Origin: Porodaedalea pini | Taxonomy: Eukaryota; Basidiomycota; Agaricomycetes; Hymenochaetales; Hymenochaetaceae | NCBI GenBank assembly: GCA_002794775.1 | Contig: NBAY01000007.1 | Coordinates: 1-64,000 of the forward strand | Direction of reading: 5' to 3' | DNA: 64,000 nucleotides | Shown here: one piece after another, positions 1 to 11,340 of the stretch | Layout: every line of letters starts with the position of its first letter | Numbering within the stretch: the first letter of the stretch is position 1 | Notes under the pieces: generated by a model | Seen by the model: only the letters and a program-made list of their open reading frames with translations | What the model was told of the DNA's origin: nothing | Databases searched by the model: none | Made by a program: the position numbers and the translations under genes

Positions 1-3000
1 AACATTGTGTTGAATACAAGATGGGTCCGGGCAGCAGCTAGTCAGGTTCCGATTATGCATGTCGAAAGAGTTGAGCAGGAGCTCAACAGCTTTTGTTTGT
101 AGATTACACGGTATGCGTTTCTCTGAAGGGAGGCATAAAAAGGGGCAAAGCTGGCATCGAGGGTACATCAAGAAGGGCGCTGCTAAGAAGCTGCAATGCC
201 CTCTGAGGTTGATAATGCAGTTGCACCATTGACCTATTAGGTCAGCAGTGAAACAAGCATTGATGTTGGGTAGAGAGTCTGGTGCGGGATTGCGCTGCCA
301 AGACTGGGATGCTTGGGATGCTAACTGGTCTGCATGAGCATTGCCGGGGAGCCCCATATGCGAGGGGAGCCATTGAACCATAATGGTTGAGGAGGGGTGA
401 TGAGTGGCTAAGAATATGCTGCAGTATCTGCAGAAGGCAATGATGAAGGGTGCGTGACAATAGTCATCTTCGAAGATAAGCCGGGCGCTGGTCACTGAGT
501 CTGTAATGACACGCAGATATAGGGGGGTATGGCAGTTCACGAACATCGAGGTGAATTGCACGATACCAGAGAGGAGGGCTTGTTGCTCCTCGAATAGGAT
601 ATTGGACTGTATGTGCACATCTGAAGAAAAGGACGCCAGCTTGCATCAATTGTGCATAATGGAATAGCCATGGCCACTGGTAGGGACACCATCTAAATCA
701 ACGATCGATCCATCAGTGAAGAGGAAGAATTGAAAGGGAGGTGGGTGGTTAAAAAGGTGAAGGAAAGAGCAACGAGCCAGGCCACTTTGGGCTCTGGTTG
801 ACAATAGAACAAGAGATAGATGGGAATGAATAGGGGTGAAACGAGGGTATAAAATGGTGGGCGGGATCGTAATGTTAGTGAGAAGTTGCTTGTGCAATTC
901 TGCCATAGGTGGCAAAGACAGTTTATGGGAAGAAACATAAGAAGAAATGAAATGTTTGGCTTGATAATGAATGAAAAGGTCAATGGAGGGTATGGATAGG
1001 AGTGACTCTGCTGCATGTTTATTGACGCTGGATGAAAGAATGAAGGAAAGAAAACGGTGCTGGACCGGTTGAAGATGCACAGAAATAGAAGGAGATGGGG
1101 AGAAAAGTAGTGCTCCATATAATGAAACAGAGTGAATGAGATTGAAGTATAATAGGCATTGGTATTCAAGATACACACCATTTGAAGGATTAAAAGAAAA
1201 GATCATTGATGAAGGGTGGAAAGGGCTTTATTGGCCCTCAATTGAAGATGTAAAGTAGGAGAAAGGTGATGATGAAAAATAACACCAAGCCATGTAATAT
1301 GTGAGCGAGGCCAAATGTGGATAGAAGGGGACAATGTAAGGGATGGTTGGCATTCGGGTTGAGTAATGAATGACGAAAGTTGATTTGGTACATTGGGGGT
1401 GAAATGAATAAGTTCAATGGAATCAGGGTCTATAGAGAGCCCTAATTGTTGAAGTTGAAGAGAAAGAAAGCGAAATTGGTTTTTAAGGCGAATAAGATTA
1501 GTGCACATACTCAGAGAGTGCGCCGTGAGAAGATGATCGTCCATATAGGCAAAAAGAGGACATTTGGGAGGGAATTGATGTTGATAGGCCTCAATGGCTA
1601 GGGCTGCCGCAAAAATAGAAATAAGGGGAGAAAGAGGTGAACCTTGAGGAACACCATGGTTCGGTTTGATGAAAATTTCAGAAGAAAAAGAATTGGAGTG
1701 AAGGGAAATAGGCTGATCGCAAATCCAATGCGACAGGCAGTGAATAATGTTGGGGGGAACTTGGGAGCGAGTTAAGCAATCAATGAGAAGTGGATGAGAA
1801 ATGTTATCAAAAAACCCCTGAATGTCAATAGTAAGGGCAGAAGTAAGGAGTCGACATTTGCGGGGCTCTGTTGGGCCCAAGCCAGGTCTATCCGTGAGAG
1901 GGGAAATAATAAAAGGAGCAAAATTATTAAAATGTAAAAGGTTGTAACACACGGTGAGGGGGGACAAAGCCTTCCAGCAACCATGCTGAGATGAAGGAAT
2001 AAGAGAGTGTTGTTCGAAAAAGGGTTGAAGGTAATTAAATAGAATGTGTTCGAAAAGTTTGCCCATTGTATTGACAAGAGTAATAGGGTGAAAAGAACAA
2101 GGGAGAGAGAAACCGGTTCGTTTGGGTTTTGGAATGAATGTAACGATGGACTGTTTAAACAAAGATGAGAAGAAGCCAAAGGAAAGGCAAAGGGAAAACA
2201 ATTGAATGAAGAATGCAGTTTCAAATTGAATGAAAAGTTTAAGGTGCAGATAGGAAAGTGAATTAACACCTGGAGAAGAATTGTCATCCGTGCCACTGAG
2301 GGCTCAGAGGAGTTCATCTATCAAAATCAGTTCAATATCCAAATGGGGAGGGAGCATATAGTTATCGTGATATCCTGCCGGGAGAGGGGGGAAATAAGTC
2401 ATGTGAAAAAGCTCAGATTTTTCATCTTCATGCAGAGTATATCACCCATCAGGGAGTTTGAGGGCGCCGATAGGATGTCGGCAATGCACCATGCCAAGAA
2501 ATTGGCAATGCCAGATTGTACGATGGTCGGCATTGTGTAGCGAAGCTCCAAAATATGCTGACTTAGTGCAAGTGAGACTCATATGAAGGTTGTGTTGATT
2601 TCAGGGGGATGGATCAGCGTGCATGGCTTGATAGTCGTGTTGGCACTGCTCAGACCACCAGGAGTGTGGGCCAAAATAGGAACAAGGTTTACATTTCTGC
2701 AGGAAACGAGCAGTGAAAAGAGAGAATGAATTATGAAAATCTATGAGCTTGTGCTCTAGCAGGTCAGGGCTGCTAACTCCTGAGAGAGAATAAGTGATTG
2801 AGAAATAGAAGGGGAAATGTCTGAAGAACATAGGACCAGGTCCAAAGTGGACGAGCCATGCGCATGAAAATAAGTTGGAGTATCAGGGGGGTTGCATATG
2901 ATTAAAGAGCTGGAATCAATCCAGTTTAAAAAGGGAACTGAAGTGGGAAAAAAATTGTGGTTTGAATACAATGACCACTGATCAGCATGGCAATTGAAAT

Positions 3001-3208
3001 CACCAACAAAAATATGGGAATTGTGTGAAGAAATCTGAGGGAAAGGGTTTTCAAATGAGTGCATAGAAGGGGGATTATAAACATTCCAGATATATAGAGG
3101 GGGGAAGGAGGTGCCACGATTAATAGAAATGACCACCTGAATCTGCATGCACAAAAGATGGGGAAGGGCTTGACAAAGGTGGGAAATGCGTGGGTGAATG
3201 AAGATTGC

Positions 3209-4582
3209 TGTTAGGCAGTGTAGAGCCGTGACGATCATCCCATCACCGCCGATTGATTCAGAAGTGTTCGAGAACCGATTCCGACGCGTACTAATCAGTA
3301 CTGGACGGAACCCAATCAGTCCAGTTTCGAATCAGAACCTCATGATCGTGTCAGCAACACATTACGAGATCTCCGAAGGCAGACCGGAACGTACCAGAGA
3401 TCTTAACTGGATGATCAGGGATGCGGTCACATGGAGCATACAGCCAAGATGCGTACCAGACTGCTGTCCGATGATGGGAGCCACATACCGATTGGACGAT
3501 CTGAGTTCTGGTGGAGCTCTGGTATGGTTGGACACGATGTGGATGTTTTTCCTCCTTATGATTTATGTTTTCCCTATGTTCTTCTGATTTCTATGTTTTC
3601 TAAGCGCACCTCTATGACCTATGACTGTTCCTTTTGACTCCTCTATGTTTCAACTGATATGCACATTATGCCTGTATGGAAATTATTAACTGTAGATAGA
3701 TCTTTGGACTTAGTACAAATAGGCATCCCATGTCATAGGTAGAAAGGAAGTTAGTTCTACCGCAGAGTGTCCCTCAGACAGGGTACTTGAGTGCGATTCG
3801 CCTTAATTCTCGTAAACTTCGTAGTTGTCCCGTCTTAGTCTTTGTCTCTTGTGTCTCGAAACCATCTCTCGTCTCTTGCTCTTTACTTCGAACCTTGACG
3901 TCACAGTATTCACATCATACCAGTGTCGGATATCTGCGCATTCCGCCTCCGTACCGGTCCAGTGTATACTTGACTGGAGTTTCCGACCTAAGTTTTGATA
4001 TCGATACGTACCGGCACATACCGAGCCATACCGACACGTACTGGTATGTCGATTGATCATACCGCAGTCAACCCCTAACTTCCCAGAATGCGCAATCACG
4101 TCCCCAAAAGGACCGCTGATCCCAGACACCCCTAAGTCCGGATCTACAGTGGGAGTCCGGGAGATGACTCGGACTGGGCAGGCCTCGGCTGACTGTCATC
4201 TGGGACATGCCATACTCGAGCGGGGACTCGGGACATGCTGTACTCAGGCTAGGTCATCACAGAGGTAAGAGGATTAATACAATGTACTCTACTACAGGAG
4301 GGGGATGCAGTCTCACCTAGGTCGTCATGGAGGTAAGAGGAAAAGCAGAACAGGTGTTCAGATGCGATTCCTCTTCCTTATATACAGTGATCACCTCATG
4401 AGAACCAGTTGCCTCATTGTCTAAGATTACATAAAGGGAGCAGAATGGAACGAATGAAGGTCATGTGAAAGGAGTGTGGGAAATGATTGAAAAGATGATT
4501 AATTATAATGAAAAGGGCAGTTTAAGAGAAAAGAATTGGTAAAAGGAAAATAAAAGAGAGGATGAGAGTTCGAGTTCTAACA
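3209..4582 (-). mobile_element. Solo LTR of the Gypsy-2 family, interrupted by a 930 bp LTR
   Basis: The plus strand starts TGTTAGG at 3209 and ends GTTCTAACA at 4582. After removal of the 930 bp insert (3219-4148) and its 4 bp duplication, about 440 bp remain, matching the 439 bp Gypsy-2 LTRs at 39708-40146 and 47932-48370 in reverse orientation. Flanking 5-mers are attgc (3204-3208) and attgt (4583-4587), a target duplication with one mismatch. A solo LTR normally arises when the two LTRs of a full element recombine and delete the interior. It interrupts the endonuclease of LINE copy 1. Confidence 0.88.
3219..4148 (+). mobile_element. 930 bp solo LTR 'LTR-B', copy 1
   Basis: The sequence runs from TGTAGAGCCGTG to GGATCTACA, so the ends are TG...CA with a short inverted repeat (TGTAGA/TCTACA). 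A second copy of exactly the same length lies at 41004-41933 in the other orientation. The flanks gcag (3215-3218) and gtgg (4149-4152) look like a diverged 4 bp target duplication; removing the insert and one copy restores the start of the gypsy LTR. There is no long ORF. It contains many ACCGGTAC/CGTACCGG-like motifs. Autonomous family not identified. Confidence 0.8.
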
Positions 4583-5009
4583 ATTGTGCATCAAGGAAGG
4601 TTAGAAGAAAAGGAAGGTGGAAGAAAAATGACAAAGGGATCGGCATTTGTAGTTACGTAGCCGTGGTCACCTTTGGGATTGGATTTGGAAGGAATAATAG
4701 TAGAAATGACTGGAATTTCCTGCAGACAAATAACATCTGGACAGGCTGAGCCACGTTGATATAATTGGCAGAATAAAATGTCTGTGGTGGGTTGAGAATT
4801 GTGAACGTTAAAGGATAAAAAGGATAACTTGTCTGTCATGATTAGTAAGGGGATCAATAGTTTCGTCGAGCAGGACAGTCTGTGGACCGTGCACTGTGGT
4901 TGCCCTGGCAGTTAATGCAATGCGTGAAATGGTCGCACTGCAGGTTGTTAGTAGTGGTACAAGGGGCACATTTAGCAATGTGCACAGCAGTACGATGTGG
5001 TTCAGAACA

Positions 5010-7100
5010 GATTGCACATCATGCGACCAAATGACATTTCGATGTGAGATGTCCCAAGTGATGGCAATTATTGCATTGGTTGATAGTGGGGTGGGCCTTC
5101 ATTTCCTCGAGATGATGGATGACACCGAACACTGGAACAGAACGGTTATTGTGCAAAAAGAAATGATCAAAACAAAGGCAGTCGTTGTCTTTGAGAATGA
5201 CAGAGACATTACAGAAATCACGTTCGTTCAATCTCTCGATTGATGACATGAATCTGGGTGGGAACAAGAATTCTTTTCCCTCGAATTGGGGGAGCAAAGA
5301 AATTTCATCGTAAAGGTCCTTTTCTGAATAAAGGAGCTTGGTGTTTTTGTCAAACACTGGTACACCTGGAATTACCATTTTGAATTGCGGAGAAGGGGTA
5401 AATGCCTTTGTGCCATTGATATTGATAATTTGGTTGAGCTGATTAACGAGAGTACTGTATTGGGCGTCAAAATCTGAATGAATGTTAGTGAACGCGACAA
5501 GAAGATTGCTGTTAGAGGTATATTCGACATTAAGCACAATGAGATGCTTAAATAGGGGGTTACCCTTAAGCCCTGCACAAACTGAATTTTTAATGGAGAG
5601 AGGAAGAGGTCGAACCGCTAGATCACCTGGAAGGGCAAAATAGACACGTCGAATGTTACGGACGCAGGTGTTAACAGAACCGTTAGTTCAGTTAATAGGG
5701 ATAGTTGATATTTCCCTGTCAGGGTTCTGCTCCGTTACGCGTACTACCTTCATGGGGGTCGTTTTCAGCTTTTTCTGAGCTGCTCATGCATATGTGACCA
5801 TGGTGAAGCCATCAGGAACTGTGCCAGTTGATTCAACTGGGGGATAGTAAATTTTGGTTGGTGTTTCAGGTCGCAGGGTGTTGTGAGCCAAATGAGCGTA
5901 TCCATCGGGCGCGTATATGGTACCACCCAAAGTCATGCGATATCCTGACCCTGGAATGCAGGTCTTGGCAACGGCAGTGGCATATTCTGTCTTCCCATTC
6001 TTGGGAGTCTGGACGTGTTGCTTAATAACCGGAGGAGGAGGTGGGAACCTAGGATCATGAACGAAACGAACACCGACAGGGTCTTTGAGCATTTTTCCTG
6101 TTTGATTATTAATAGTGTTAGAGGGCAAAATGGAAGGTTTGTTAGCAGAAGAGAAAGATGAAGACGCGGCCTGTTTTTCAAGTTTGTCAGTTTTTTCGAT
6201 AAGAGAAGAAACCATAGCTGTTAGAGAAGAAATAGAACGGTTCATAGAAGAAAGGTCATTAGTGATTTGGCGCTCACGCAACATAGCTGCGGACTGAAAA
6301 ATGTCCTCAAAAACATGCTTATTGTCCAGGGAATGAATGCGGTATGTGGATTGGAACGAGTTAAGAGTGTCGTTTGCCTCATTCGCTTGACTTGTCTCGT
6401 CATCTAACATGTTAGATTTGGTGATCCATGAAACAAGAGTGCTGCCAATATTGGCCAATGCCACGGCGGCGTGCGTGGGGTCTTCATACCAAGGGGTCTC
6501 TGACTTCCACATTGGTTGCATGATCGAGGTTTGAATAGATGCAATCGATTCCTTCGTGAGGTCTCGGAAACTCTCGTTGACACGGGTAAGAACAACCGGG
6601 TCTTCTTGATCAATATCGATATCGCCCATCAGTTCATCATCGACTTGAGGGGCCTGGCTAGCTGGTTTGTCCAAGACGTAGAGGTTGTCCTCCTCCATAT
6701 TCTCGTGAATTGTGTTGGGATGAGGGTGCGCCAAGTGTTCCTCCTCTAAATTGGAACACTTAAGAGAAGTTTGAGAAGTTTGAGATTCGACTTCTGGGGT
6801 AGGAGGCAAGTTGCCTTGTTTACAAAGCGCGGTGGCGTGTCTATCCGCATCGGTGTTGGGTGACCATGCTGCACGATTCCTGTCGACTAGAGCGCAGACT
6901 TCGTCCTTGTGGTTGTAGGTCTTATCGCGACCACAAGTAAGACAGAGATTGGCTTGGCCTGTCACACATTTACGACTATGCGACGGCAGTTTTTATTTGC
7001 ATTCACCGCACTTAGTGGGGTCTTTAAGTGCGCCAAGAGACCGAAGCGACTTGGTTTTATGTAGAAACTGTGACGGTTTAACATTGGAGGACGTATCCAT
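5010..7100 (-). pseudogene. LINE copy 1 ORF1 (gag-like nucleic-acid-binding protein), broken
   Basis: The start is ATG at 7098-7100. The N-terminal part carries a Cys-rich cluster (CGEC near the start, then CLTCGRDKTY), a helical middle, and a C-terminal knuckle CNNCHHLGHLTSKC near 5040. In such LINEs ORF1 coats the RNA and helps reverse transcription. It is broken: a TAA stop follows the first Cys pair (about 6986-6988), and the knuckle-containing part is in another frame from 5537 down. The same protein is found in LINE copy 2 in pieces at 54636-55576, 39089-39702 and 35333-35936. Confidence 0.85.
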
Positions 7101-7204
7101 CGCAAAGAGAGCAGAGTATGTTGCAAGCGAGCTTTCCCACGGTTAGATGATGGGAGTAGAAGACAAGTGAATCACTGCCTCAGTGCCTGGACAACAAGTC
7201 ATTA

Positions 7205-9203
7205 CAGCCATTTTCATAAGTCCTGCGACACGTGCATTTCACGTGAAATGAGCCGCGTCTGAGCCAAAACATCGAAAAATAGAATAAATGTTGATTTTCT
7301 CTGTAAATTCTGCGCAGTACCTGCTCATTAAGTACTCAAAAAATAGGCATGGTTCTCAGGAGCAGAAATATGTAAAATAGGGAGCAATACATTGACTGTG
7401 TAGGTGGGTGGAGATCAAACAAGTGCAGCCAGTCTGTTCTCTCATACATTTCCACTGAGATTCAAAAATTATGGCTCCCCTACATCTACCTATAAAATTC
7501 TTTCCCATGACTTTAAATTAAGTATATGACTATACCAACAGCTCCTGCAAGTCTGAAGCCAATCCATGCAGTATTCATGGTGCAGCAGCAAGGTTTGTGT
7601 TCCACTTCGAGCTCTTTCCACCTTCCTCTTCTCACAACAGGTCTTGCAGCACGGGCGAGAAGACCGCTAAGATTATGATTCTTTTTGTGTAATTATCGGA
7701 CACATAAAAGCCATCTTCCCTGCAAGTTTCCTGTCCATTCACTTTGTGCTTCGACTGCTACGCTCAAATTTCTGTGCATACTACCAACACCTGTGAGCAC
7801 ATGAGCACGTGTTAGCCAAGCCACCGCCATGCAAACACGAAAGCCAACACTCTACTTCCTCCTCCTCTCAGGTCGTTCCATGATGGTTTCAGGCAAGGCA
7901 CTCTCAGATGATGCAAGACACATCATATTCAGACTGTATCAGTCACGACTCTTCACTGTGCATGACCTGGCCAGGGTAATAGATATCCATCGAGCAACAA
8001 TCCACCAAACTGTTGCTCAACACGAGTGCATGGGGCATTTACAACAGGAGGGCACGAGGACCGGAAGACCAAGGTTGCTTGATTATGCGGATACACAGGT
8101 GAGTGCATTTTTTGAATTGTAATGACTCGCTGCGGCTAACTGAACTATAGTATCTCTTGAGCACAATAGAGCATTGCAAGGACCAGTACTTAGACGAGGT
8201 GAGGGAGGAGCTGGAAAGGGTAACAGGCAAGAAGGTTTTGGACACTACAGTATGGAGGTCTCTGCGCCAGGCTGGGTTCACTCTGAAGACGGTGCAGTGA
8301 TGCTTATGGCTTCGCATCAGCAAACTTACTCTGCTCAAGATATCGAAAAGGGCACTTGAATGCAGCGAGTCCACTCGGCTCCGGTACACATTGAGAATGG
8401 GATCTCAATATAAGGCAGAACAGCTCGTCTTTGTCGATGAGAGCGCATGCGACCGACGTACCTTCTTGAGGAAGAAAGCATGGGCTTTGCAGGGTTATCA
8501 GGCATGTCGGAAAGTGATCTTTACATGGGGAAAAAGGTGCGATGCTTACCTTTATGACTGCAGATCTGACTGCTTGCCTCTTCTAGGTATTCGATCTTGC
8601 CTGCAATCACTTCAACTGGCATGCTTGACTGTACAATACTGGAAGGATCCTTCAATGCCACCTCCTTCTCCACATTTATCAGGGATCTCTTGGACCACAT
8701 GCAACCTTGGCCGGCCCAAAACTCTGTCGTGGTGATGGACAACTGCACAATCCACAAGTCACTGGAAATCCACGAACTCATTGAGTCAAGGTCCGTCTAT
8801 TTTGACCTGTCGTGCTGCGACGCAGGGCTCTTACTGATCTGACTCCACACAGGGGCATGAAGCTGGAATTTCTCCCCGCGTATTCTCTGGACTTCAACCC
8901 AATCGAGCTGGCATTCTCTCTGCTGAAATCTTGACTTTGTTGGGTCAAATTCAGTGATGAGGAAATGGATGCTTCGGTATTCGCAAAGCTTTATGGTGAA
9001 ACCATGTCTATCAGTGCTGCGGACTGTCATGCTTTCTATCATCATTGCGGTTATCTCTGTTAGTGTCGGGTTTCTTCATTGAGTGGATACAGGCTTCCTT
9101 GTCACTGTCTCAACTGGTCCAACAATGTAATATATTCTGTCTATATGATGTATGCATAACTACTGTTCCTTGATGTGAGAAACATCCTCCTGCGCATATC
9201 GAA
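7205..9203 (+). repeat. Left 2.0 kb inverted arm of the Tc1-type composite
   Basis: The arm matches the reverse complement of 14520-16518 almost base for base. I noticed only single mismatches, for example near 7270 in the terminal region and at 9194 near the inner edge. The outer 460 bp or so is the part shared with the MITEs at 33500-35330. The inner edge falls inside the last codons of the cargo gene at 9160, after which the two sides remain related but clearly diverged. Confidence 0.9.
7829..8934 (+). CDS. Tc1-type DD34E transposase, left copy (five exons, possibly truncated)
   Basis: Exons read as 7829-8098, 8151-8291, 8340-8536, 8587-8790 and 8853-8934; the four introns are 48-62 bp with GT-AG ends and keep one frame. 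The N-terminal half is a paired helix-turn-helix region (ALSDDARHIIFRLYQSRLF, then VIDIHRATIHQTV). The catalytic residues are D170 (VFVDESACDRR), D254 (VVVMDNCTIHKS) and E289 (DFNPIELAFS); D254 and E289 are separated by 34 residues, the Tc1 spacing. TGA at 8932-8934 ends the frame at 297 residues, just after the catalytic Glu. The same frame then stays open for about 42 codons of family-like sequence to a TAG at 9061-9063, so the TGA may be a recent CGA-to-TGA change. The enzyme would bind the terminal repeats and cut and join them at TA. Confidence 0.85.
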
Positions 9204-10960
9204 TGATACAATTGAGTAACCCAATGCTTGCCTCCACTTGAGCATCAATAACCATCTTCTCAAGCCTTCCAAATTCTAAGTAAGCCAAGTCATCCAAGCG
9301 TTTAACATCATTGGCCTCGAAAACAGGTAGCAGAGACCTGTATTGGTAGTCATCGTGGCCTCTCTCCATGTCATCGTGCAATGATTCAATCCAATTCCGA
9401 ACAGAAGGGTAATTGCGTGGCCTGCGCTCAGCTATCACCCGGTTATGCATTTTGTAGTGCTGGGCAATGACTGGCTGGTTGAAAGGTTGCATTGGTACTA
9501 CAGTTGCCACTGTTCCGGCTGTCACAGGAGCACTGTTGGGGAGGGATGTTGTAGGCCCAGTTGCTATGTCAGAGCCGGTTCCTGCGCTGGCATTGTCAGC
9601 TGCTTTCCACTGCTTGTCCAATACTTTCAGTTGCCCCGGTACTTCGTCCACTTTGACTCCGGGAGTATTCTTATACTGGACAAAGTATGCTTTTAGTCTG
9701 GTGAGATTGTGCTTTGTCAATGGACTCACAATCAGTTTTGCATGTTCAACAAGATGTTTGTTGGAATACATAAGATGGTCTTTTGACCCTCTTATTTTAC
9801 CACAGAGCCTGCTGTCGTGTTTATTGCATTTGAACGCTGCTGCGATTTGCGCCATAATCCGTTCGAGTGCAGCATTGTAAGCTTCCTTAGCACCGGTGAC
9901 CCCTGAAGGAGTCGCATTCGTTCTAGTCGCACTTTGCTGTTTATTGCTGTTCCCATTGTTCCCGCGTGTATTCTTCACTGCATGTCAGGAACCACTTTAT
10001 ACATCAAATACTATAGACGAACCTGATTACTGAGATTCCGAATGACAATTCCGGGGTTTTCGTTACCTCGTTTCTTCTTCTTTTCAGCTGCTTGATGCCT
10101 GTGAACTCATTTGAACAGCGCATCCAACTGGTCTTGTGTATCCAAATATTCTGGTTCGAGCTTTGTCCCAGACTTCACAGACCAGCAAGCTGTGTAACCA
10201 AGTTGGTCGAATGTAGAACGGCCCTGGGTGATTGAAACTGCTTCATTGATCAAATCAGCCAGTGACATCTTGGAGTTGATCTTCATGTCTTGCACACCAG
10301 TACCGTCATGAATTTTTACCATGACTTCCAGTTCAGGCTTTTTCTCTGCAGCAGGTGTCGATGTGATCCATCCATAAGCTTTTGCATGTCCAAGGGAGGG
10401 AGTATTCCAGTCCACGTACTCACCAGCTATACTTTTCTTAGCCACAGCCTTAGGCAACAATGAATGGAGGTTTCGTACCATCATCAAGATGGAAAGAATG
10501 CTCATCAGGCTTGTCAGGGGAGTCAGGAATTTCATCGAAGGCCGATCTGTCATTGTCAAAACCCTGCATTTCATTCATAGTGTTGTTCAAGCCAAGTCCT
10601 GAAGCCTGAATGACGTCCGCAATGGATATATCCCCCTGATCTTCAGGCGAATGCTCCTGTTCAACTGTATCCTTGTCATTGCCCTTCTTGTGCGGCTATG
10701 GGCATGAAAACCGGTCAGAGAGAGCATTTGCATCAAATTTCACAACTCACAGTTCGGCAGGTCAGCTTTGCTGTTGTAGCATATTTCTTCCCACTCAATT
10801 TCGACTGCTTTTTTGCAGGAGTTTCGGGGACCTGATTGGGGACTTCATTTTTCCTGGGGTGACCAACAGGGCATTTCTTCATCTGCACAGCTAATTCCAC
10901 AGCTAGTTCTTCGCTGTCTTTGAGTTTTTTGGACTTCTTTCTGACACGTTGAGGCGGCAT
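9160..10960 (-). pseudogene. Cargo gene A: 534-residue protein with SAM-like C terminus, one internal stop
   Basis: Four exons fit one frame: 10960-10751, 10695-10479, 10426-10067 and 9977-9160 (1605 nt), joined by GT-AG introns of 55, 52 and 89 bp. The N terminus is strongly basic (RVRKKSKKLKD, a likely nuclear signal). The middle, ending around 10110, has an alternating hydrophobic pattern that could be a ubiquitin-like or PB1-like fold. The C terminus (SVRNWIESLHDD ... FEANDVKRLDDLAYL) resembles a SAM domain. These fold calls are guesses from pattern only. A TGA at 10107-10109 interrupts the frame where a Trp codon would fit. It converges on the transposase gene, and its last codons lie in the inverted arm. 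No known function recognised. Confidence 0.6.
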
Positions 10961-11340
10961 CGTAGGGTCAGGAAAAGAAACGCAATTTGATTTCGCTTAG
11001 AGCATCGGATATTTTTGCTTACCGAATATTTTGGTACCTAAGCCTCCCGAAAGATGTCGGTGACCTCTACTTCCTTCATGACTATTGCTTTCATGCCGAC
11101 TGAGCCATTGTGGACCAAGGTTGAAGGTAAGGAACTGGCTATCCCAATGCGGCAAGAATACAAAAGGAGGGTTCAGGGCATCAAAATGCACTGGTCTCAT
11201 CTTTATCTCTCGTCCTTCTCCTCCCATCCCCATCAGTCTTGCTCTCCTGCCTCATCACTCACCCCTATAAGTACCCATTGCTACGGAAGGACAAGCTGGA
11301 CGGCATCCTATGGATCCTTCCAGTGACATAGTCATGGTTA
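10961..11340. promoter_or_regulatory. Shared upstream region of the two divergent cargo genes
   Basis: 380 bp separate the starts of cargo gene A (leftward, 10960) and cargo gene B (rightward, 11341). A TATA-like TATAAG at 11266-11271 lies 75 bp before the gene B start. A 14-codon upstream ORF (ATG at 11310, TAG at 11352-11354) overlaps that start. Divergent genes inside one transposon suggest a maintained module, but this is inference. Confidence 0.4.

Larger units (their letters stand above)
1..4839 (-). pseudogene. LINE copy 1 ORF2 (endonuclease-RT-RNase H), broken
   Basis: The start is ATG at 4837-4839. The endonuclease N terminus (FNVHN..., then CLQEIP) lies at 4591-4839. It is cut by the solo LTR and continues below 3208 with FVGDFNCHADQW, the GDFN catalytic motif. 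The reverse transcriptase occupies about 1203-2320 and keeps the FAYMDDHLL catalytic box near 1540. RNase H follows (FTDGSIV near 700, IQWLPSH-like region near 370). At the left edge comes a CPDP...C Cys/His motif. Frame changes near 650, 1200, 1770-2200 and 2600-2830 show loss of function. In life the protein nicks the target, primes reverse transcription and removes RNA. Confidence 0.85.
1..7180 (-). mobile_element. LINE copy 1 (APE endonuclease / RT / RNase H, Tad-like), 3' end beyond the left edge
   Basis: A non-LTR retrotransposon reads leftward. Its order is ORF1 (Cys-rich N terminus, C-terminal CCHC knuckle), then ORF2 with an APE-type endonuclease, reverse transcriptase, RNase H and a terminal Cys/His motif. 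The 5' end lies near 7170-7200, next to the Tc1-type composite; the last few hundred bases are outside the window. ORF1 has an in-frame stop near its start and further frame changes, and ORF2 is broken in several places, so the copy is dead. A solo LTR (3209-4582) interrupts the endonuclease. Assignment to the Tad-like group rests on the APE plus RNase H architecture seen here; a tree would be needed to fix the clade. Confidence 0.9.
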
